From contig CAJTPW010000003.1 of the NCBI GenBank assembly GCA_910578465.1, positions 103,139 to 167,138 on the forward strand: a stretch of DNA of 64,000 nt, read 5' to 3'. Made by a program: the position numbers and the translations under genes. This document shows positions 7,493 through 16,516 of this stretch, one piece after another. The DNA is from an uncultured Vampirovibrio sp. Its GTDB lineage: Bacteria; Cyanobacteriota; Vampirovibrionia; Gastranaerophilales; Gastranaerophilaceae. Each line of letters begins with the position of its first letter. Position 1 is the stretch's first letter. The notes below the pieces were generated by a model. The model saw only the letters and a list, made by a program, of their open reading frames with translations. It was not told the origin of the DNA and made no database searches.

Positions 7493-8350
7493 ATGTCGGG
7501 AAAATCGGAAATATCATCTTGTAGCGGGCATACAGCCCAAACGGCAGGGATTTTGAGCGTTCAGTTTGAACCTGTTTTAAACGAGCAGGAAAAAAACCTT
7601 GAAAAGGTTAAAAATATTGTTGAAGATTTTATATTAAAAAATCCTGAAAAACAGCTTGATTTAATAGTTTTGCCCGAATTTTTTACAACAGGTGTTTCTC
7701 ACAAATATGTGGATTGTCCAAATCCTCCAAACGGCGGCAAACCGATAGAATTTGTTGCGCAGCTTGCTAAAAAATACAATGTAAATATCGCTGCAGGTAC
7801 TGTTATCACGGAAGAAGACGGCAAACTCTATAATACCATGTTTGTATTGGACAGGCTTGGTGATACCGTTGCAAAATACAGGAAAATTCACCTTTTTAAA
7901 TATTTCGGAGGAACCGAAAACGAAAGAGTGACTCCCGGAAAAAGCCTTGTTGTGGCAGATTTAGACTTTGGAAAAGCGGGCCTTGCAATTTGTTTTGATA
8001 TAAAATATCCGCTTCACTATAAAAAGCTGACGCAGTTGGGGGCTGAAATTATTATAAATCCTGCTGCATGGGCGTATTTAAAAAGTGTTAAAAACCAGAA
8101 AATGCTCAATACGAGGACTTTTGAAGCCTTAAGCATTGCAAGGGCAAATGAAAACCTTGTGTATTTTATAACATCCAATGAATGCAAAGACGCAGGCCCT
8201 CTGGGCAATACGGGCGGTTCTAAAATAATTTCTCCTCTGGCTGAAATTTTGGCGGATGCGGGGGAAGAAGAAGGTGCAATATACGCGCAGATTGACTTAG
8301 GGCTTGTTCGAGAACTGAAAAAGACTACACCAATGGCTTTTGAGGATTGA
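7493..8350 (+). CDS. Carbon-nitrogen hydrolase (nitrilase superfamily)
   Basis: 285 residues. The Glu-Lys-Cys triad of the superfamily is present in order: DLIVLPEFF (Glu, near residue 62), KYRKIHLF (Lys, near 129) and GLAICFDIKYP (Cys, near 164). These enzymes cleave amide or nitrile C-N bonds in the cytoplasm. The family spans omega-amidases, N-carbamoylputrescine amidases and others, and the substrate is not clear here. An N-terminal 20-residue serine-rich stretch precedes the usual start of the fold. The nucleoside transporter follows after 48 bases on the same strand, hinting at a role in nitrogen or nucleobase salvage. Confidence 0.85.
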   Translation: MSGKSEISSCSGHTAQTAGILSVQFEPVLNEQEKNLEKVKNIVEDFILKNPEKQLDLIVLPEFFTTGVSHKYVDCPNPPNGGKPIEFVAQLAKKYNVNIAAGTVITEEDGKLYNTMFVLDRLGDTVAKYRKIHLFKYFGGTENERVTPGKSLVVADLDFGKAGLAICFDIKYPLHYKKLTQLGAEIIINPAAWAYLKSVKNQKMLNTRTFEALSIARANENLVYFITSNECKDAGPLGNTGGSKIISPLAEILADAGEEEGAIYAQIDLGLVRELKKTTPMAFED

Positions 8351-8398
8351 TAAAATCCTTGAAAAGCAACAGACAAAAGAAAACGGAAGGAAAAGATT

Positions 8399-9673
8399 TT
8401 GGAAAGATTTGTCGGATTTTTTGGAATAGCAATAATACTTTTAATATGTTTTTTAATGTCCAACAACAAGAAGAAAATTAGCCTGAAAACCGTGATATCG
8501 GGGCTTTTACTCCAGTTTTTTCTTGCCGTTTTTATTTTGAAGGTTCCGCTCGGACAACAGATTATAGAAGTTGTCGCAATGGGTATTGAGAAGATTTTAC
8601 ACTTTTCAAATTCAGGCGCAGACTTTGTTTTCGGGTTTTTAAACAATTCTCCCGAAAAAATCGATACTCTTTTTTACCCGGGAGCCTCGTTCCTGTTTGC
8701 AATCAAGGTCATGGCAACCATAATTTTTGTTATGGCAATTGTGAATATTCTTTATTATTTCGGCATAATGCAGCGTGTGGTGGCATTTTTCGCGAAAATT
8801 ATGTACAAAATTATGAATGTATCAGGTGCTGAGGCCCTTTCAAACATAGCAAGCGCTTTTGTGGGGCAGGTTGAAGCACAAATTATGATACGTCCGTATC
8901 TTGCAACAGCCACGAAATCAGAGCTTTTAGCCAGTATGACAGGGTCTATGGCCTGTATTGCAGGCGGCGTTATGGCAATTTATATTGCAATGGGCGTTCC
9001 TGCAAAATTCCTGCTTGCGGCCTCTATAATGGCGGCTCCAGGTGCTTTGGTCATATCTAAAATTGTGTTCCCCGAAACGGAAGAAAGTAAAACTAAAAAC
9101 AAAGTTTCCGTGAATATTGAAAAAACCCACGTAAATTTGATTGATGCAATTGCCCACGGGGCCTCAGACGGTATGAGAGTAAGTTTAAACGTTGTTGCCA
9201 TGCTTATTGCTCTTCTGGCGTTAATTGCCATGATAGACTGGGTATTAGGGGGTTTAGGGCAGGTGCTTTTGAACGTGTTTCATATAAATCTGCCGTTTTT
9301 GGACCTTTCCAATCTTAGTCTGAAAACCTTACTTGGCGCGTTTTTCAGCCTTTTTGCGATTGTTATGGGAGTTCCTATGGTTGACGTTTCAACAGTAGGT
9401 GCTTTGATGGGCGAAAAATTGGTTTTGAATGAATTCATCGCATACAGTGATTTAGCGGCTATCAAGGAATTGTTGACACCAAAAGCCTTGACAATTGCAA
9501 GTTTTGCCCTATGCGGGTTTGCAAACTTCGGTTCAATAGCTATTCAAATTGGTGGTATAGGCGAGCTTGCGCCTACCCGACGTGCCGAATTGGCGCAATT
9601 GGGTATAAAGGCTCTCATTTGCGGTACTTTTGCTTCGTACGTTTCTGCGTGTATGGCAGGGATATTGATGTAG
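8399..9673 (+). CDS. Concentrative nucleoside transporter (NupC/CNT family)
   Basis: 424 residues starting at TTG with AAGGAAAAG just upstream. About nine hydrophobic helices are visible. The CNT core GQVEAQIMIRPYLATATKSE followed by LLASMTGSMACIAGGVM (around residues 160-195) is the nucleoside and ion site of the family, and GFANFGSIAIQIGGIGELAP near the end is the second family motif. It should import nucleosides with Na+ or H+ across the inner membrane. The tight spacing to the upstream amidohydrolase suggests one transcript and salvage of host or environmental nucleosides. Confidence 0.93.
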   Translation: MERFVGFFGIAIILLICFLMSNNKKKISLKTVISGLLLQFFLAVFILKVPLGQQIIEVVAMGIEKILHFSNSGADFVFGFLNNSPEKIDTLFYPGASFLFAIKVMATIIFVMAIVNILYYFGIMQRVVAFFAKIMYKIMNVSGAEALSNIASAFVGQVEAQIMIRPYLATATKSELLASMTGSMACIAGGVMAIYIAMGVPAKFLLAASIMAAPGALVISKIVFPETEESKTKNKVSVNIEKTHVNLIDAIAHGASDGMRVSLNVVAMLIALLALIAMIDWVLGGLGQVLLNVFHINLPFLDLSNLSLKTLLGAFFSLFAIVMGVPMVDVSTVGALMGEKLVLNEFIAYSDLAAIKELLTPKALTIASFALCGFANFGSIAIQIGGIGELAPTRRAELAQLGIKALICGTFASYVSACMAGILM

Positions 9674-9756
9674 AGCGGGATTAGAATATGGTGACGTGTG
9701 AAACCATTGTGCCGCAGGGTTTTAAAGCAATTTTAAAATAAAAACAGGTTAAAATT

Positions 9757-9933
9757 ATGGCTATTATTGAAAAGAAGGTTATTGTAAGCTCTGAAAATGC
9801 TGAAATTCCTAATGTTGAACGTATCGAAAATGCTATAAAAGAGGCAGGGCTTGAACCTGTGCGATGGGCAATTGTTGATGTCGTTAAAAATGATTATATC
9901 ATTCTTGCAAACGGTACTGAAATACAGATATAG
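9757..9933 (+). CDS. Small hypothetical protein, 58 residues
   Basis: ATG with AGG upstream (AACAGGTTAAAATT). The product begins MAIIEKKVIVSSENAEIPNV and ends YIILANGTEIQI, soluble and acidic with alternating beta-like segments. Codon use matches neighbouring genes, which supports it being real. I do not recognise a family. It sits 83 bases after the nucleoside transporter and could be its last operon member, since no promoter is evident in the gap. Confidence 0.6.
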   Translation: MAIIEKKVIVSSENAEIPNVERIENAIKEAGLEPVRWAIVDVVKNDYIILANGTEIQI

Positions 9934-9980
9934 TAAGAGTTTTTGTTTGATATAAAATTTTTACGATGAATTGGCGGGGA

Positions 9981-10009
9981 TTGACACAGATAATTGTTTT
10001 TACTACAAT
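9981..10009 (+). promoter_or_regulatory. Near-consensus promoter for the 10066 gene
   Basis: TTGACA (9981-9986), 17-base spacer, TACAAT (10004-10009). Transcription should begin near 10016, giving a leader of about 50 bases with AGGAGG before the ATG at 10066. Confidence 0.7.
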
Positions 10010-10065
10010 TATAAAGCTTGAAATTTATAGGGTTTTGAGCCGTATGGAAGCAGGAGGTTGAATTT

Positions 10066-10263
10066 ATGATAATGCCAATTACCTCAAATCAAGCCATAGC
10101 AGCTGCTACAAGAGTTACAAATCCTGTAACCTTTGGCAGAAGAAGTGTTTCAGCCTATGAAAACCAGATAAACAGGTTTGAAAAGGGCGAAAAGCTTAAT
10201 ATAAACTGCTGCGGCACAAGAGAACACAGTGTTTGCGGGCAAAAGATTAACTATCTTGCCTAG
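10066..10263 (+). CDS. Small hypothetical protein with N-terminal F-G motif, 65 residues
   Basis: Preceded by AGGAGG at 8-base spacing, its own strong promoter and a strong terminator, so this is a real, separately expressed gene. The product has NPVTFGRRSVSAYENQINRF in the first half and two cysteine patches (NCCGTREHSVCG) in the second. No transmembrane segment or signal peptide is seen. The TFGRR patch resembles short F-x-G motifs near the N-termini of other uncharacterised proteins in this window. Function unknown. Confidence 0.75.
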   Translation: MIMPITSNQAIAAATRVTNPVTFGRRSVSAYENQINRFEKGEKLNINCCGTREHSVCGQKINYLA

Positions 10264-10290
10264 CTAAAGCTCTTCTCTTACAAAGAATTT

Positions 10291-10329
10291 GGCGCTTTTT
10301 CAATTTTTAAATTGCAAGGCGCCTTTTTT
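10291..10329 (+). terminator. Rho-independent terminator after the 65-residue gene
   Basis: GGCGC (10291-10295) with CAATTT pairs with AAATTG and GGCGCC (10318-10323), followed by TTTTTT. Its right arm overlaps a candidate -35 box for ribE. Confidence 0.85.
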
Positions 10330-10340
10330 AATGCTAAATT
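10312..10340 (+). promoter_or_regulatory. Candidate ribE promoter, leaderless spacing
   Basis: TTGCAA (10312-10317), 17-base spacer, TAAATT (10335-10340), then 6 bases to the ribE ATG. The 17 bases between terminator and gene leave no room for an FMN riboswitch or ribosome-binding site. Both boxes are only 4/6 matches. Confidence 0.35.
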
Positions 10341-10346
10341 TTAGTT

Positions 10347-11012
10347 ATGTTCACAGGAATTGTTCAACATATCGGTAAAATTTCATCAGTAAAATCAGCT
10401 TCGGACGGAAAAACATTTGTTGTATCTGTTGTAAGTAGTGAGTTTGACGGGTTTAAAACGGTGAAAACAGGGGATTCAATTGCAATAAACGGACTCTGTA
10501 CAACCGTTGTTTCCCGCAATTTAAACGAATTTAGCGTAAATTTGATGAACGAAAGCCTGAAACATTCTACCTTGAATGATTTTAGAACGGGAGACGTCGT
10601 AAACCTTGAGCTTGCAATGAGTGCGGCGGACAGATTCGGCGGACATATTGTCACAGGGCATATTGACACTGTAGGATGTGTTCAAAACATAAGAAACGAC
10701 GGATTTTCAAAGGTTTTTACAATTTCTGCGGACGATAAATATGTTGTTCAAAAGGGCTCAATCACCCTAAACGGCGTAAGTTTAACCGTATCAAACGTCC
10801 AAAAAGGCCTGATAGATGTCAGTTTAATTCCTCATACCCTTCAAAACACTACATTTCAATGGCTGAAACAGGGCGATAAAATTAACGTGGAATTTGATAT
10901 TCTGGCAAAATATATTGAAAAATTTACCCTTTTGAACCATAATGAAGCTCAAAATATACCAGAGAACAAGCCAAAAATAGATGAAAATTTTTTGATTGAA
11001 AACGGGTTTTAA
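10347..11012 (+). CDS. ribE: Riboflavin synthase alpha chain
   Basis: 221 residues. It converts two 6,7-dimethyl-8-ribityllumazine molecules to riboflavin plus a pyrimidinedione. The two lumazine-binding barrels are visible: MFTGIVQHIGKI starts the first, with the internal motif GGHIVTGHIDTVG, and the second runs from about residue 97 (KVFTISADDKYVVQKGSITL through SLIPHTLQNTTF). The start codon has no Shine-Dalgarno. ribBA follows after 25 bases on the same strand, so this is a riboflavin operon; a ribD or ribH gene is not within the window. Confidence 0.95.
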   Translation: MFTGIVQHIGKISSVKSASDGKTFVVSVVSSEFDGFKTVKTGDSIAINGLCTTVVSRNLNEFSVNLMNESLKHSTLNDFRTGDVVNLELAMSAADRFGGHIVTGHIDTVGCVQNIRNDGFSKVFTISADDKYVVQKGSITLNGVSLTVSNVQKGLIDVSLIPHTLQNTTFQWLKQGDKINVEFDILAKYIEKFTLLNHNEAQNIPENKPKIDENFLIENGF

Positions 11013-11037
11013 ACCGATTTCAATAGGAGGAAATACA

Positions 11038-12282
11038 ATGCAGTTTAATACAATTGATGAAGCCATAGAAGATTTCAAAGCGGGAAAACCCGTGATAGTG
11101 GCGGATGATGAGGACAGAGAAAACGAAGGCGATTTGATTTTGCCTTCCTGTTTTGTGACTCCCGATTGGATAAATTTTATGGCAACAAACTGCAGGGGGC
11201 TTATCTGCCATGCGATAACGGCTGAAATTGCGGACAGGCTTGGAATTTCGCCTATGGTGGAACACAACACCGATGTTAAAGGTACAAATTTTACGGTCTC
11301 CGTTGATGCAGACCCGAAATACGGTACTACGACAGGGATTTCGGCATTTGACAGGGCTAAAACCATTGAAATTATGATTAAAAAAGACTCAAAGCCTGAT
11401 GATATGCGTCGTCCCGGGCATATTTTCCCTTTAATAGCAAAAGAAGGCGGAGTTTTAAAAAGAGCAGGACACACTGAAACGGCTGTAGATTTAGCGCGCT
11501 TAGCGGGTTTGACGCCTGCAGGCGTAATTTGTGAAATCTTAAACCCTGACGGTACAATGGCAAGACGGGATGAACTTTTTGAATTTGCCAAAAAACACGG
11601 TGTGAAGCTTGTTACGGTTGCTGATTTAATTAAATACCGTATGCGGACTGAAAGACACGTTAAACGAATGGTCGAAACCCATTTGCCGACTGAATTCGGG
11701 GAATTTGAAATATATGGATATCTTGATGAATTAACGGGTGTGGAACATGTTGCTCTTGTAAAAGACGATAAATCCGATAAAACTCCTATAGTAAGAATGC
11801 ACTCCCAGTGCCTTACGGGGGATATTTTTCACAGCTTAAAATGCGATTGTAACCAACAGCTTTTAGATTCTCTAAAGCTTATAAACGAATACGGAAAAGG
11901 TGCTGTAGTCTATATTACAGACCATGAAGGGCGCGGAATCGGCCTTATAAATAAGCTTAAGGCCTATAAACTTCAGGATAAGGGAAGGGATACAATTGAA
12001 GCTAACCTTGATTTAGGGTTTAAGAGCGATTTAAGAGATTACGGCACGGGGGCGCAAATCCTTGTGGATATTGGCTATGGCGAATTTAAACTCATTACAA
12101 ATAACCCTAAAAAAATCGTAGGCCTTGAAGGATACGGGCTCAAAATTATTGACAGGGTTAGTCTTGCGCCAAAAATCAACGAATTTAACAAAAGATACAT
12201 TGAAACAAAAAAAGAAAAAATGCACCATCTTTACGTTCAAGGCGATGCGGCCTCTAAAAAGCCCGCTGTTACAGGTGTTTAA
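11038..12282 (+). CDS. ribBA: Bifunctional DHBP synthase / GTP cyclohydrolase II
   Basis: 414 residues from the ATG at 11038, which has AGGAGG 7-8 bases upstream; an earlier in-frame start at 10996 overlaps ribE and lacks a site. The N-half (to about 200) is 3,4-dihydroxy-2-butanone-4-phosphate synthase with DDEDRENEGDLI and HTETAVDLARLAG. The C-half is GTP cyclohydrolase II with zinc ligands in HSQCLTGDIFHSLKCDCNQQ and the catalytic DHEGRGIGL. It supplies both riboflavin precursors, from ribulose-5-phosphate and GTP. Confidence 0.96.
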   Translation: MQFNTIDEAIEDFKAGKPVIVADDEDRENEGDLILPSCFVTPDWINFMATNCRGLICHAITAEIADRLGISPMVEHNTDVKGTNFTVSVDADPKYGTTTGISAFDRAKTIEIMIKKDSKPDDMRRPGHIFPLIAKEGGVLKRAGHTETAVDLARLAGLTPAGVICEILNPDGTMARRDELFEFAKKHGVKLVTVADLIKYRMRTERHVKRMVETHLPTEFGEFEIYGYLDELTGVEHVALVKDDKSDKTPIVRMHSQCLTGDIFHSLKCDCNQQLLDSLKLINEYGKGAVVYITDHEGRGIGLINKLKAYKLQDKGRDTIEANLDLGFKSDLRDYGTGAQILVDIGYGEFKLITNNPKKIVGLEGYGLKIIDRVSLAPKINEFNKRYIETKKEKMHHLYVQGDAASKKPAVTGV

Positions 12283-12301
12283 ACCTGCAGGGCAAAAAAA
12301 T

Positions 12302-12331
12302 TTGTTAATCGGGGTGCTTTTGTGGTATAAT
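12302..12331 (+). promoter_or_regulatory. Promoter for the acetyltransferase gene
   Basis: TTGTTA (12302-12307), 18-base spacer, TATAAT (12326-12331) with an extended TGG directly before the -10. The leader to the ATG at 12374 is about 36 bases. Confidence 0.6.
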
Positions 12332-12373
12332 TTGTATAAATTTATTCCATACGGAAGGTAATTACCCTAAAAT

Positions 12374-13372
12374 ATGTATCAGACGCAGGTTTTAGACGAA
12401 AAATATTTTAAAATTTTTGGCGGCGTATATAACGATTTTCGCAAAAAATGCCGTCAGGATTATAAATTTGAGCTTGATCCTCTTGAATATAATGATTTTA
12501 TCGAATATTTTACAAAGGGGCTTTTAAGCTGCATTTTGCTGCTTGAAGACGATATTCCGACCGGCTTTTTGGCTTACAGTGCGGCAATGGAAGATGCAAT
12601 AGAGCTCTATGTTATTCATTGTCTGGGTTCAGAGAATATTTTGGAAAAGAAAAACTGTCTTATGGAAAAGTTTCTTGAGGTAACTGCGCAAAAGCGCAAA
12701 AAAGCTCTTGTAAGCTATCCTATGCTCGGTGTTCAGACTGTTTATAAAGAAAATGCCGCAAAATACGGGTTTAAATTTGTCGATTTGGCAGTGGTTGTAT
12801 TTGATGTTAATAATAAAAAACTACTCAAAGAATTTGACCAGATAAGCTTTACTGACCTCCCAATCGGCTATAAAATAACTCCATACAGGGACGTATATTT
12901 TAATGACCTTGTAAATGTTGTCTATGAGGCATTTAAGAATTCATCCGACACAAACTTCGACCCCAGATTTAAAACACCCGAGGGTATTAAGGATATATTG
13001 GAAAAAATTACAAACTCTATATACGGAAAATTCCTTCCGCAGGCTTCCCGCGTGCTTTTGGCGGAAAGCAAGGTGGCAGGTTTTGCCTTTGCAAACATTA
13101 CGGGTGATTATATCGGAAATATTCCGCTTGTCGGGATTGTGCCCGAACACAGAGGGCTGAATTTATCTGAAGTAATGTTGAAAAGTGTTGTTGAAGAGAT
13201 TGTAAAACTTAATAAGTCAGGTTTTGTTAGACTTCAGGAGCTAAATGCCAGTGTTGATGCGGCAAATGAGCCTGCATACAAAATGTATAAACAGATAGGT
13301 TTCAAAGAATCGTATACATATCCGCAAGGTTACCTTCCAAACTCGGGAAGCAGTTATATTGAGCACGTTTAG
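12374..13372 (+). CDS. GNAT-family N-acetyltransferase
   Basis: 332 residues. The C-terminal half shows the GNAT fold: strand RVLLAESKVAGFAFANI, then IPLVGIVPEHRGLNLSEVML as the acetyl-CoA pyrophosphate loop, and NEPAYKMYKQIGF as the closing helix-strand. The N-terminal 150 residues look like a second, more divergent acetyltransferase-like domain (LLEDDIPTGFLAYSAAMEDA). Twin-domain GNATs are common; the substrate is not predictable here. It has its own promoter and lies upstream of serA with a 52-base gap. Confidence 0.75.
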   Translation: MYQTQVLDEKYFKIFGGVYNDFRKKCRQDYKFELDPLEYNDFIEYFTKGLLSCILLLEDDIPTGFLAYSAAMEDAIELYVIHCLGSENILEKKNCLMEKFLEVTAQKRKKALVSYPMLGVQTVYKENAAKYGFKFVDLAVVVFDVNNKKLLKEFDQISFTDLPIGYKITPYRDVYFNDLVNVVYEAFKNSSDTNFDPRFKTPEGIKDILEKITNSIYGKFLPQASRVLLAESKVAGFAFANITGDYIGNIPLVGIVPEHRGLNLSEVMLKSVVEEIVKLNKSGFVRLQELNASVDAANEPAYKMYKQIGFKESYTYPQGYLPNSGSSYIEHV

Positions 13373-13424
13373 GCCTTTTTGGCGGGTATAAAAAAGTTAT
13401 TTAGGGGATTTTGGAGATAAATTT

Positions 13425-15032
13425 ATGAAAGTTTTAATAACCGATAAAATCAATGAAAAAGCGGCGGATATTGTTCGTGAAGCGGCTGAACCCGTTGTGC
13501 TTCCCACAATGGATGAAGATGAGCTGTGCAAGGTAATCGACGAATACGACGCGCTTTTGGTTCGAAGCCAGACAAAAGTTACAAAGAAGGTCATTGAAGC
13601 GGGGAAAAACCTTAAAATTATAGGCCGTGCAGGAGTTGGTGTTGACAATATTGATTTGAATGCCGCGACAGAAAACGGTATTATTGTTGTAAATTCACCT
13701 GACGGCAATACCCATGCTGCCGCAGAGCACACGGTAGCACTTATGCTTTCAATGGCAAGAAACATCCCTGAGGCTGTAAAATCAACCAAAGAAGGCAACT
13801 GGGAACGGTCAAAGTTTACGGGAGTTGAAGTTTTTGGCAAAACTCTCGGTGTAATCGGTTTCGGTAAAATCGGGCAACATGTTGCCCGTGCAGCGCTTGC
13901 GCTCGGGATGAATCTGGTTGTAAACGATCCTTACACGACAAAGGATTTTGTTGAAAAATTTGGCGGAAAATATGTTGAAAATCTTGAAGATTTTTGGGCT
14001 CTGCCTGATTTTATCACGGTTCATACTCCAAAAACCCCTGAAACTACCCATATGATTAATGAAACAACAATTGCAAAGATGAAAGACGGAGTAAGGCTTG
14101 TAAACTGCGCCCGCGGCGGAATTATTGACGAAGCTGCACTTAAGGCGGCTCTTGAAAGCGGAAAGGTTGCAAGCTGCGCAGTGGACGTTTTTGAAGATGA
14201 AAAAAATATTCAGGATTGCGTTTTAAGAGATTTTGGAAAAAATGTTCTTTTGACACCGCATTTGGGAGCAAGCACATCCGAGGCGCAAATTAATGTGGCG
14301 CTTGATGTTGCAGAACAGGTAAAGGATGTTTTATCCGGCGGAAATGCAACCTCTGCCGTAAATATTCCGTCTTTAAAACCGCAAAAGCTTGAGCCTGTGA
14401 AAGATTATATGTCAATTGCTGAAAATATCGCGCAAATGGCGGCACAAATTTCAAAGGGCAACCTTAAAAACATTGAAATTGAAGTGAAGGGCAGTTTGGC
14501 GGATTTGGATGTTTCGCCGCTCGAGACGGCAATTTTAAAGGGTGTTTTATCAAATAACCTTGTCGGCGTTAATTATGTTAATGCGCCTTTGCTTGCAAAA
14601 AGCAGAGGAATTGATGTGACTGTGAAAAAGTCTCACCAGTCAACGGATTATATCGGTTCAATCACGGTGAAATTGAACTGCGACAAGGAAAGTGCTGAAG
14701 TTTCAGGTGCTATGATAGCAGAGCATATTAAAAGAATTGTTAAATTGAATGATTATTCAACTTCAATTAAACCTGAAAAATTTATGCTTCTTGTGCCCCA
14801 CGTAAATAAACCCGGTATGATTGCGCAGGTGGCAACTGTTTTGGGTACAGATAACGTAAATATTTCAAGAATGCAGGTTGTTCAAAAATCATTCAAAAAA
14901 GACGCTCTTAAAACCGATGAAAAGAGCATGATGATTATTAATACGGACAATGAAGTGAACAAAGACACGCTTGATAAAATTGCAAAAATTGACGGAATTT
15001 ATGAAGCGGAATTTGTAAAATTAAATATATAA
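13425..15032 (+). CDS. serA: D-3-phosphoglycerate dehydrogenase
   Basis: 535 residues, the long form. It oxidises 3-phosphoglycerate with NAD+ as the first step of serine synthesis. The NAD fold shows GVIGFGKIGQHVARAAL, and the catalytic region shows CARGGIIDEAAL and LTPHLGASTSEAQ. After about residue 320 comes the allosteric substrate-binding insert, then a C-terminal ACT domain (LLVPHVNKPGMIAQVATVLG) that usually gives serine feedback control. GGAG lies before the ATG and a strong terminator follows. Confidence 0.96.
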   Translation: MKVLITDKINEKAADIVREAAEPVVLPTMDEDELCKVIDEYDALLVRSQTKVTKKVIEAGKNLKIIGRAGVGVDNIDLNAATENGIIVVNSPDGNTHAAAEHTVALMLSMARNIPEAVKSTKEGNWERSKFTGVEVFGKTLGVIGFGKIGQHVARAALALGMNLVVNDPYTTKDFVEKFGGKYVENLEDFWALPDFITVHTPKTPETTHMINETTIAKMKDGVRLVNCARGGIIDEAALKAALESGKVASCAVDVFEDEKNIQDCVLRDFGKNVLLTPHLGASTSEAQINVALDVAEQVKDVLSGGNATSAVNIPSLKPQKLEPVKDYMSIAENIAQMAAQISKGNLKNIEIEVKGSLADLDVSPLETAILKGVLSNNLVGVNYVNAPLLAKSRGIDVTVKKSHQSTDYIGSITVKLNCDKESAEVSGAMIAEHIKRIVKLNDYSTSIKPEKFMLLVPHVNKPGMIAQVATVLGTDNVNISRMQVVQKSFKKDALKTDEKSMMIINTDNEVNKDTLDKIAKIDGIYEAEFVKLNI

Positions 15033-15117
15033 TTGCATGGCGCCGTATTGATACATTCTGTGCGGTTTGGCCGTCAATATCAAAATTAAACTTTACAAAA
15101 GTTAAAATTTAACCCTT

Positions 15118-15160
15118 AAAAACCGTAAAAAATGAAAAAGAATTTTTTTACGGTTTTTTA
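15118..15160 (+). terminator. Rho-independent terminator of serA
   Basis: AAAAACCGTAAAAAA pairs with TTTTTTTACGGTTTTTT around a short loop, ending in a T run. It separates serA from the small gene at 15189. Confidence 0.85.
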
Positions 15161-15188
15161 TATGCCATAAGGAAAGAAAGGGTTAAGA

Positions 15189-15491
15189 ATGTCTGTGAAG
15201 ACTATTAGTGGTGCTGCGGCGCATTCTTGCGGTACAAATTGCGGCTCCGGCAGTGGAATTAAAACGTGTAAAAACTTGCAGCTGCAAAATAAGTGCAATA
15301 ACCATGCAACGGTGCAGGGCAATTTTAAAGGGCTTGCGGCTGCCCCCTGTGTTGCGGCTACGGGTGCCTCACCGCTTTTTGCGGCGGCAGGGGTAACAGG
15401 TGCTGCAGGAATTATGAGCACTCTGGCACTTGTTGCAAAAACGGCTGTAAAAAATGTCAAGTCGGCCCGTCCGTTTGTCATAGTGGCTTAA
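15189..15491 (+). CDS. Small cysteine-containing hypothetical protein, 100 residues
   Basis: Preceded by AAAGGG before the ATG. The first 60 residues hold five cysteines (HSCGTNCGSG, KTCKNLQLQNKCNN, APCV) and a QGNFKGL segment. Residues 62-90 are Ala/Gly-rich and hydrophobic (SPLFAAAGVTGAAGIMSTLA) and could be one membrane helix. A basic tail follows. No family recognised. The NFKG patch resembles that in the gene at 47333. It could be a membrane-anchored metal or disulfide protein, but nothing proves it. Confidence 0.5.
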   Translation: MSVKTISGAAAHSCGTNCGSGSGIKTCKNLQLQNKCNNHATVQGNFKGLAAAPCVAATGASPLFAAAGVTGAAGIMSTLALVAKTAVKNVKSARPFVIVA

Positions 15492-15632
15492 GAGCTTTAA
15501 TAAAAGATGCCCCAAGACTGTATAAGCCCATAAAAGGGCCTGTATCGGAATCTTTGCTTTCTGCGGGCAAATTAACAATAAACGGTTTTTGTGATAAGTA
15601 AAACAATTTAAAACAGGTCAAACACGTCTTTT

Positions 15633-15661
15633 TTGCAAAAAAAGTTTGTGTAATATATGAT
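15633..15661 (+). promoter_or_regulatory. Promoter of the mla-lpxK operon, leaderless spacing
   Basis: TTGCAA (15633-15638), 17-base spacer, TATGAT (15656-15661), then only 7 bases to the mlaE ATG at 15669. No Shine-Dalgarno precedes that ATG. Confidence 0.55.
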
Positions 15662-15668
15662 AAAGTAG

Positions 15669-16466
15669 ATGATTAACGTTAAGGATACTCTGCTTTTTAG
15701 ATTTATCTGCTATTTTTTAAGGGAGATTAAATCATTTTTGGAAACGCTTGGTAATATCGGAAAAGATTTTACCAGAGTGCTTTTCTACGTTCTTCGTCTT
15801 CGCATAAATTTTAAGGCAACTCTTGAGCAATCTTCCCGATTTGCCGTAGATAGCCTTCCCATAACGCTTACAATCGTTGGTATGACAAGCATTATAATTT
15901 CTATGCAAATAGCGCCCGAGCTTGCAAAGCAGGGGGCTGAAAACTATATAGGAATGCTTTCGGCACTTGTTATGATAAGGGAGCTTGCCGCTATTATGGC
16001 GGGTTTTGCAATAATTTCAATGATAGGTTCATCCTTCGCTTCGGAACTTGCTTCAATGGCGGTAAGTGAACAGATAAGTGCCATGCGGGTTTTAAGGGTT
16101 GATCCGATTGAATATTTGATTGTACCAAGGTTTTTGGCAGGAGTTATAATGATGCCCGTTGTATTTATTGTGGCGTCTTTTGTCGGGCTTCTTTGTGCGG
16201 GTTATGTTGCAAACTGGACTGCGGAGCTCAGCCTGTTAAACTATGTGGATTCACTCTGGCGCGGATTGTATGTCCGTGATATTATGATTGCTATGCTGAA
16301 ATCCGCCTTTTTTGGCGGCACAATTGCTTTAATCAGCTGTTCTTCAGGGTATTCAACGAGGGGCGGAGCCAAAGAAGTCGGAATGTCTACAACCAGAGCA
16401 GTTGTATGGTCTTTTCTTGCAATAGCAATTTGGGACTATATCTTTGCTGCGATGTTTTATTTATGA
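15669..16466 (+). CDS. mlaE: MlaE-type ABC transporter permease
   Basis: 265 residues with about five hydrophobic helices and the family core (TIVGMTSIIISMQIAPELAK; LVMIRELAAIMAGFAIISMI; ASELASMAVSEQISAMRVLR). It is the inner-membrane channel of the Mla/YrbE phospholipid transporter. The ATPase and MCE-domain partners follow directly. The ATG at 15669 has no ribosome-binding site and would be leaderless; a TTG at 15738 behind AAGGGAG is an alternative start that still keeps the full fold. Confidence 0.9.
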   Translation: MINVKDTLLFRFICYFLREIKSFLETLGNIGKDFTRVLFYVLRLRINFKATLEQSSRFAVDSLPITLTIVGMTSIIISMQIAPELAKQGAENYIGMLSALVMIRELAAIMAGFAIISMIGSSFASELASMAVSEQISAMRVLRVDPIEYLIVPRFLAGVIMMPVVFIVASFVGLLCAGYVANWTAELSLLNYVDSLWRGLYVRDIMIAMLKSAFFGGTIALISCSSGYSTRGGAKEVGMSTTRAVVWSFLAIAIWDYIFAAMFYL

Positions 16467-16516
16467 TGTTTAAAAGAGCCCGTGGTAAGAAATTAACAGG
16501 GTTTTAAGGATAAAAA

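Noticed and set aside
8017..8646. 209-codon minus-strand frame under the amidohydrolase and transporter
   Set aside because: Shadow frame; both plus-strand genes are complete with family motifs.
10264..10346. FMN riboswitch upstream of ribE
   Set aside because: Only a terminator and 17 bases separate the preceding gene from ribE; there is no room for the roughly 140-base element.
10824..11591. 255-codon frame on the minus strand under ribE/ribBA
   Set aside because: Shadow of ribE and ribBA on the opposite strand; amino-acid pattern is low-complexity Ser/Ala/Ile and it overlaps two clear enzymes.
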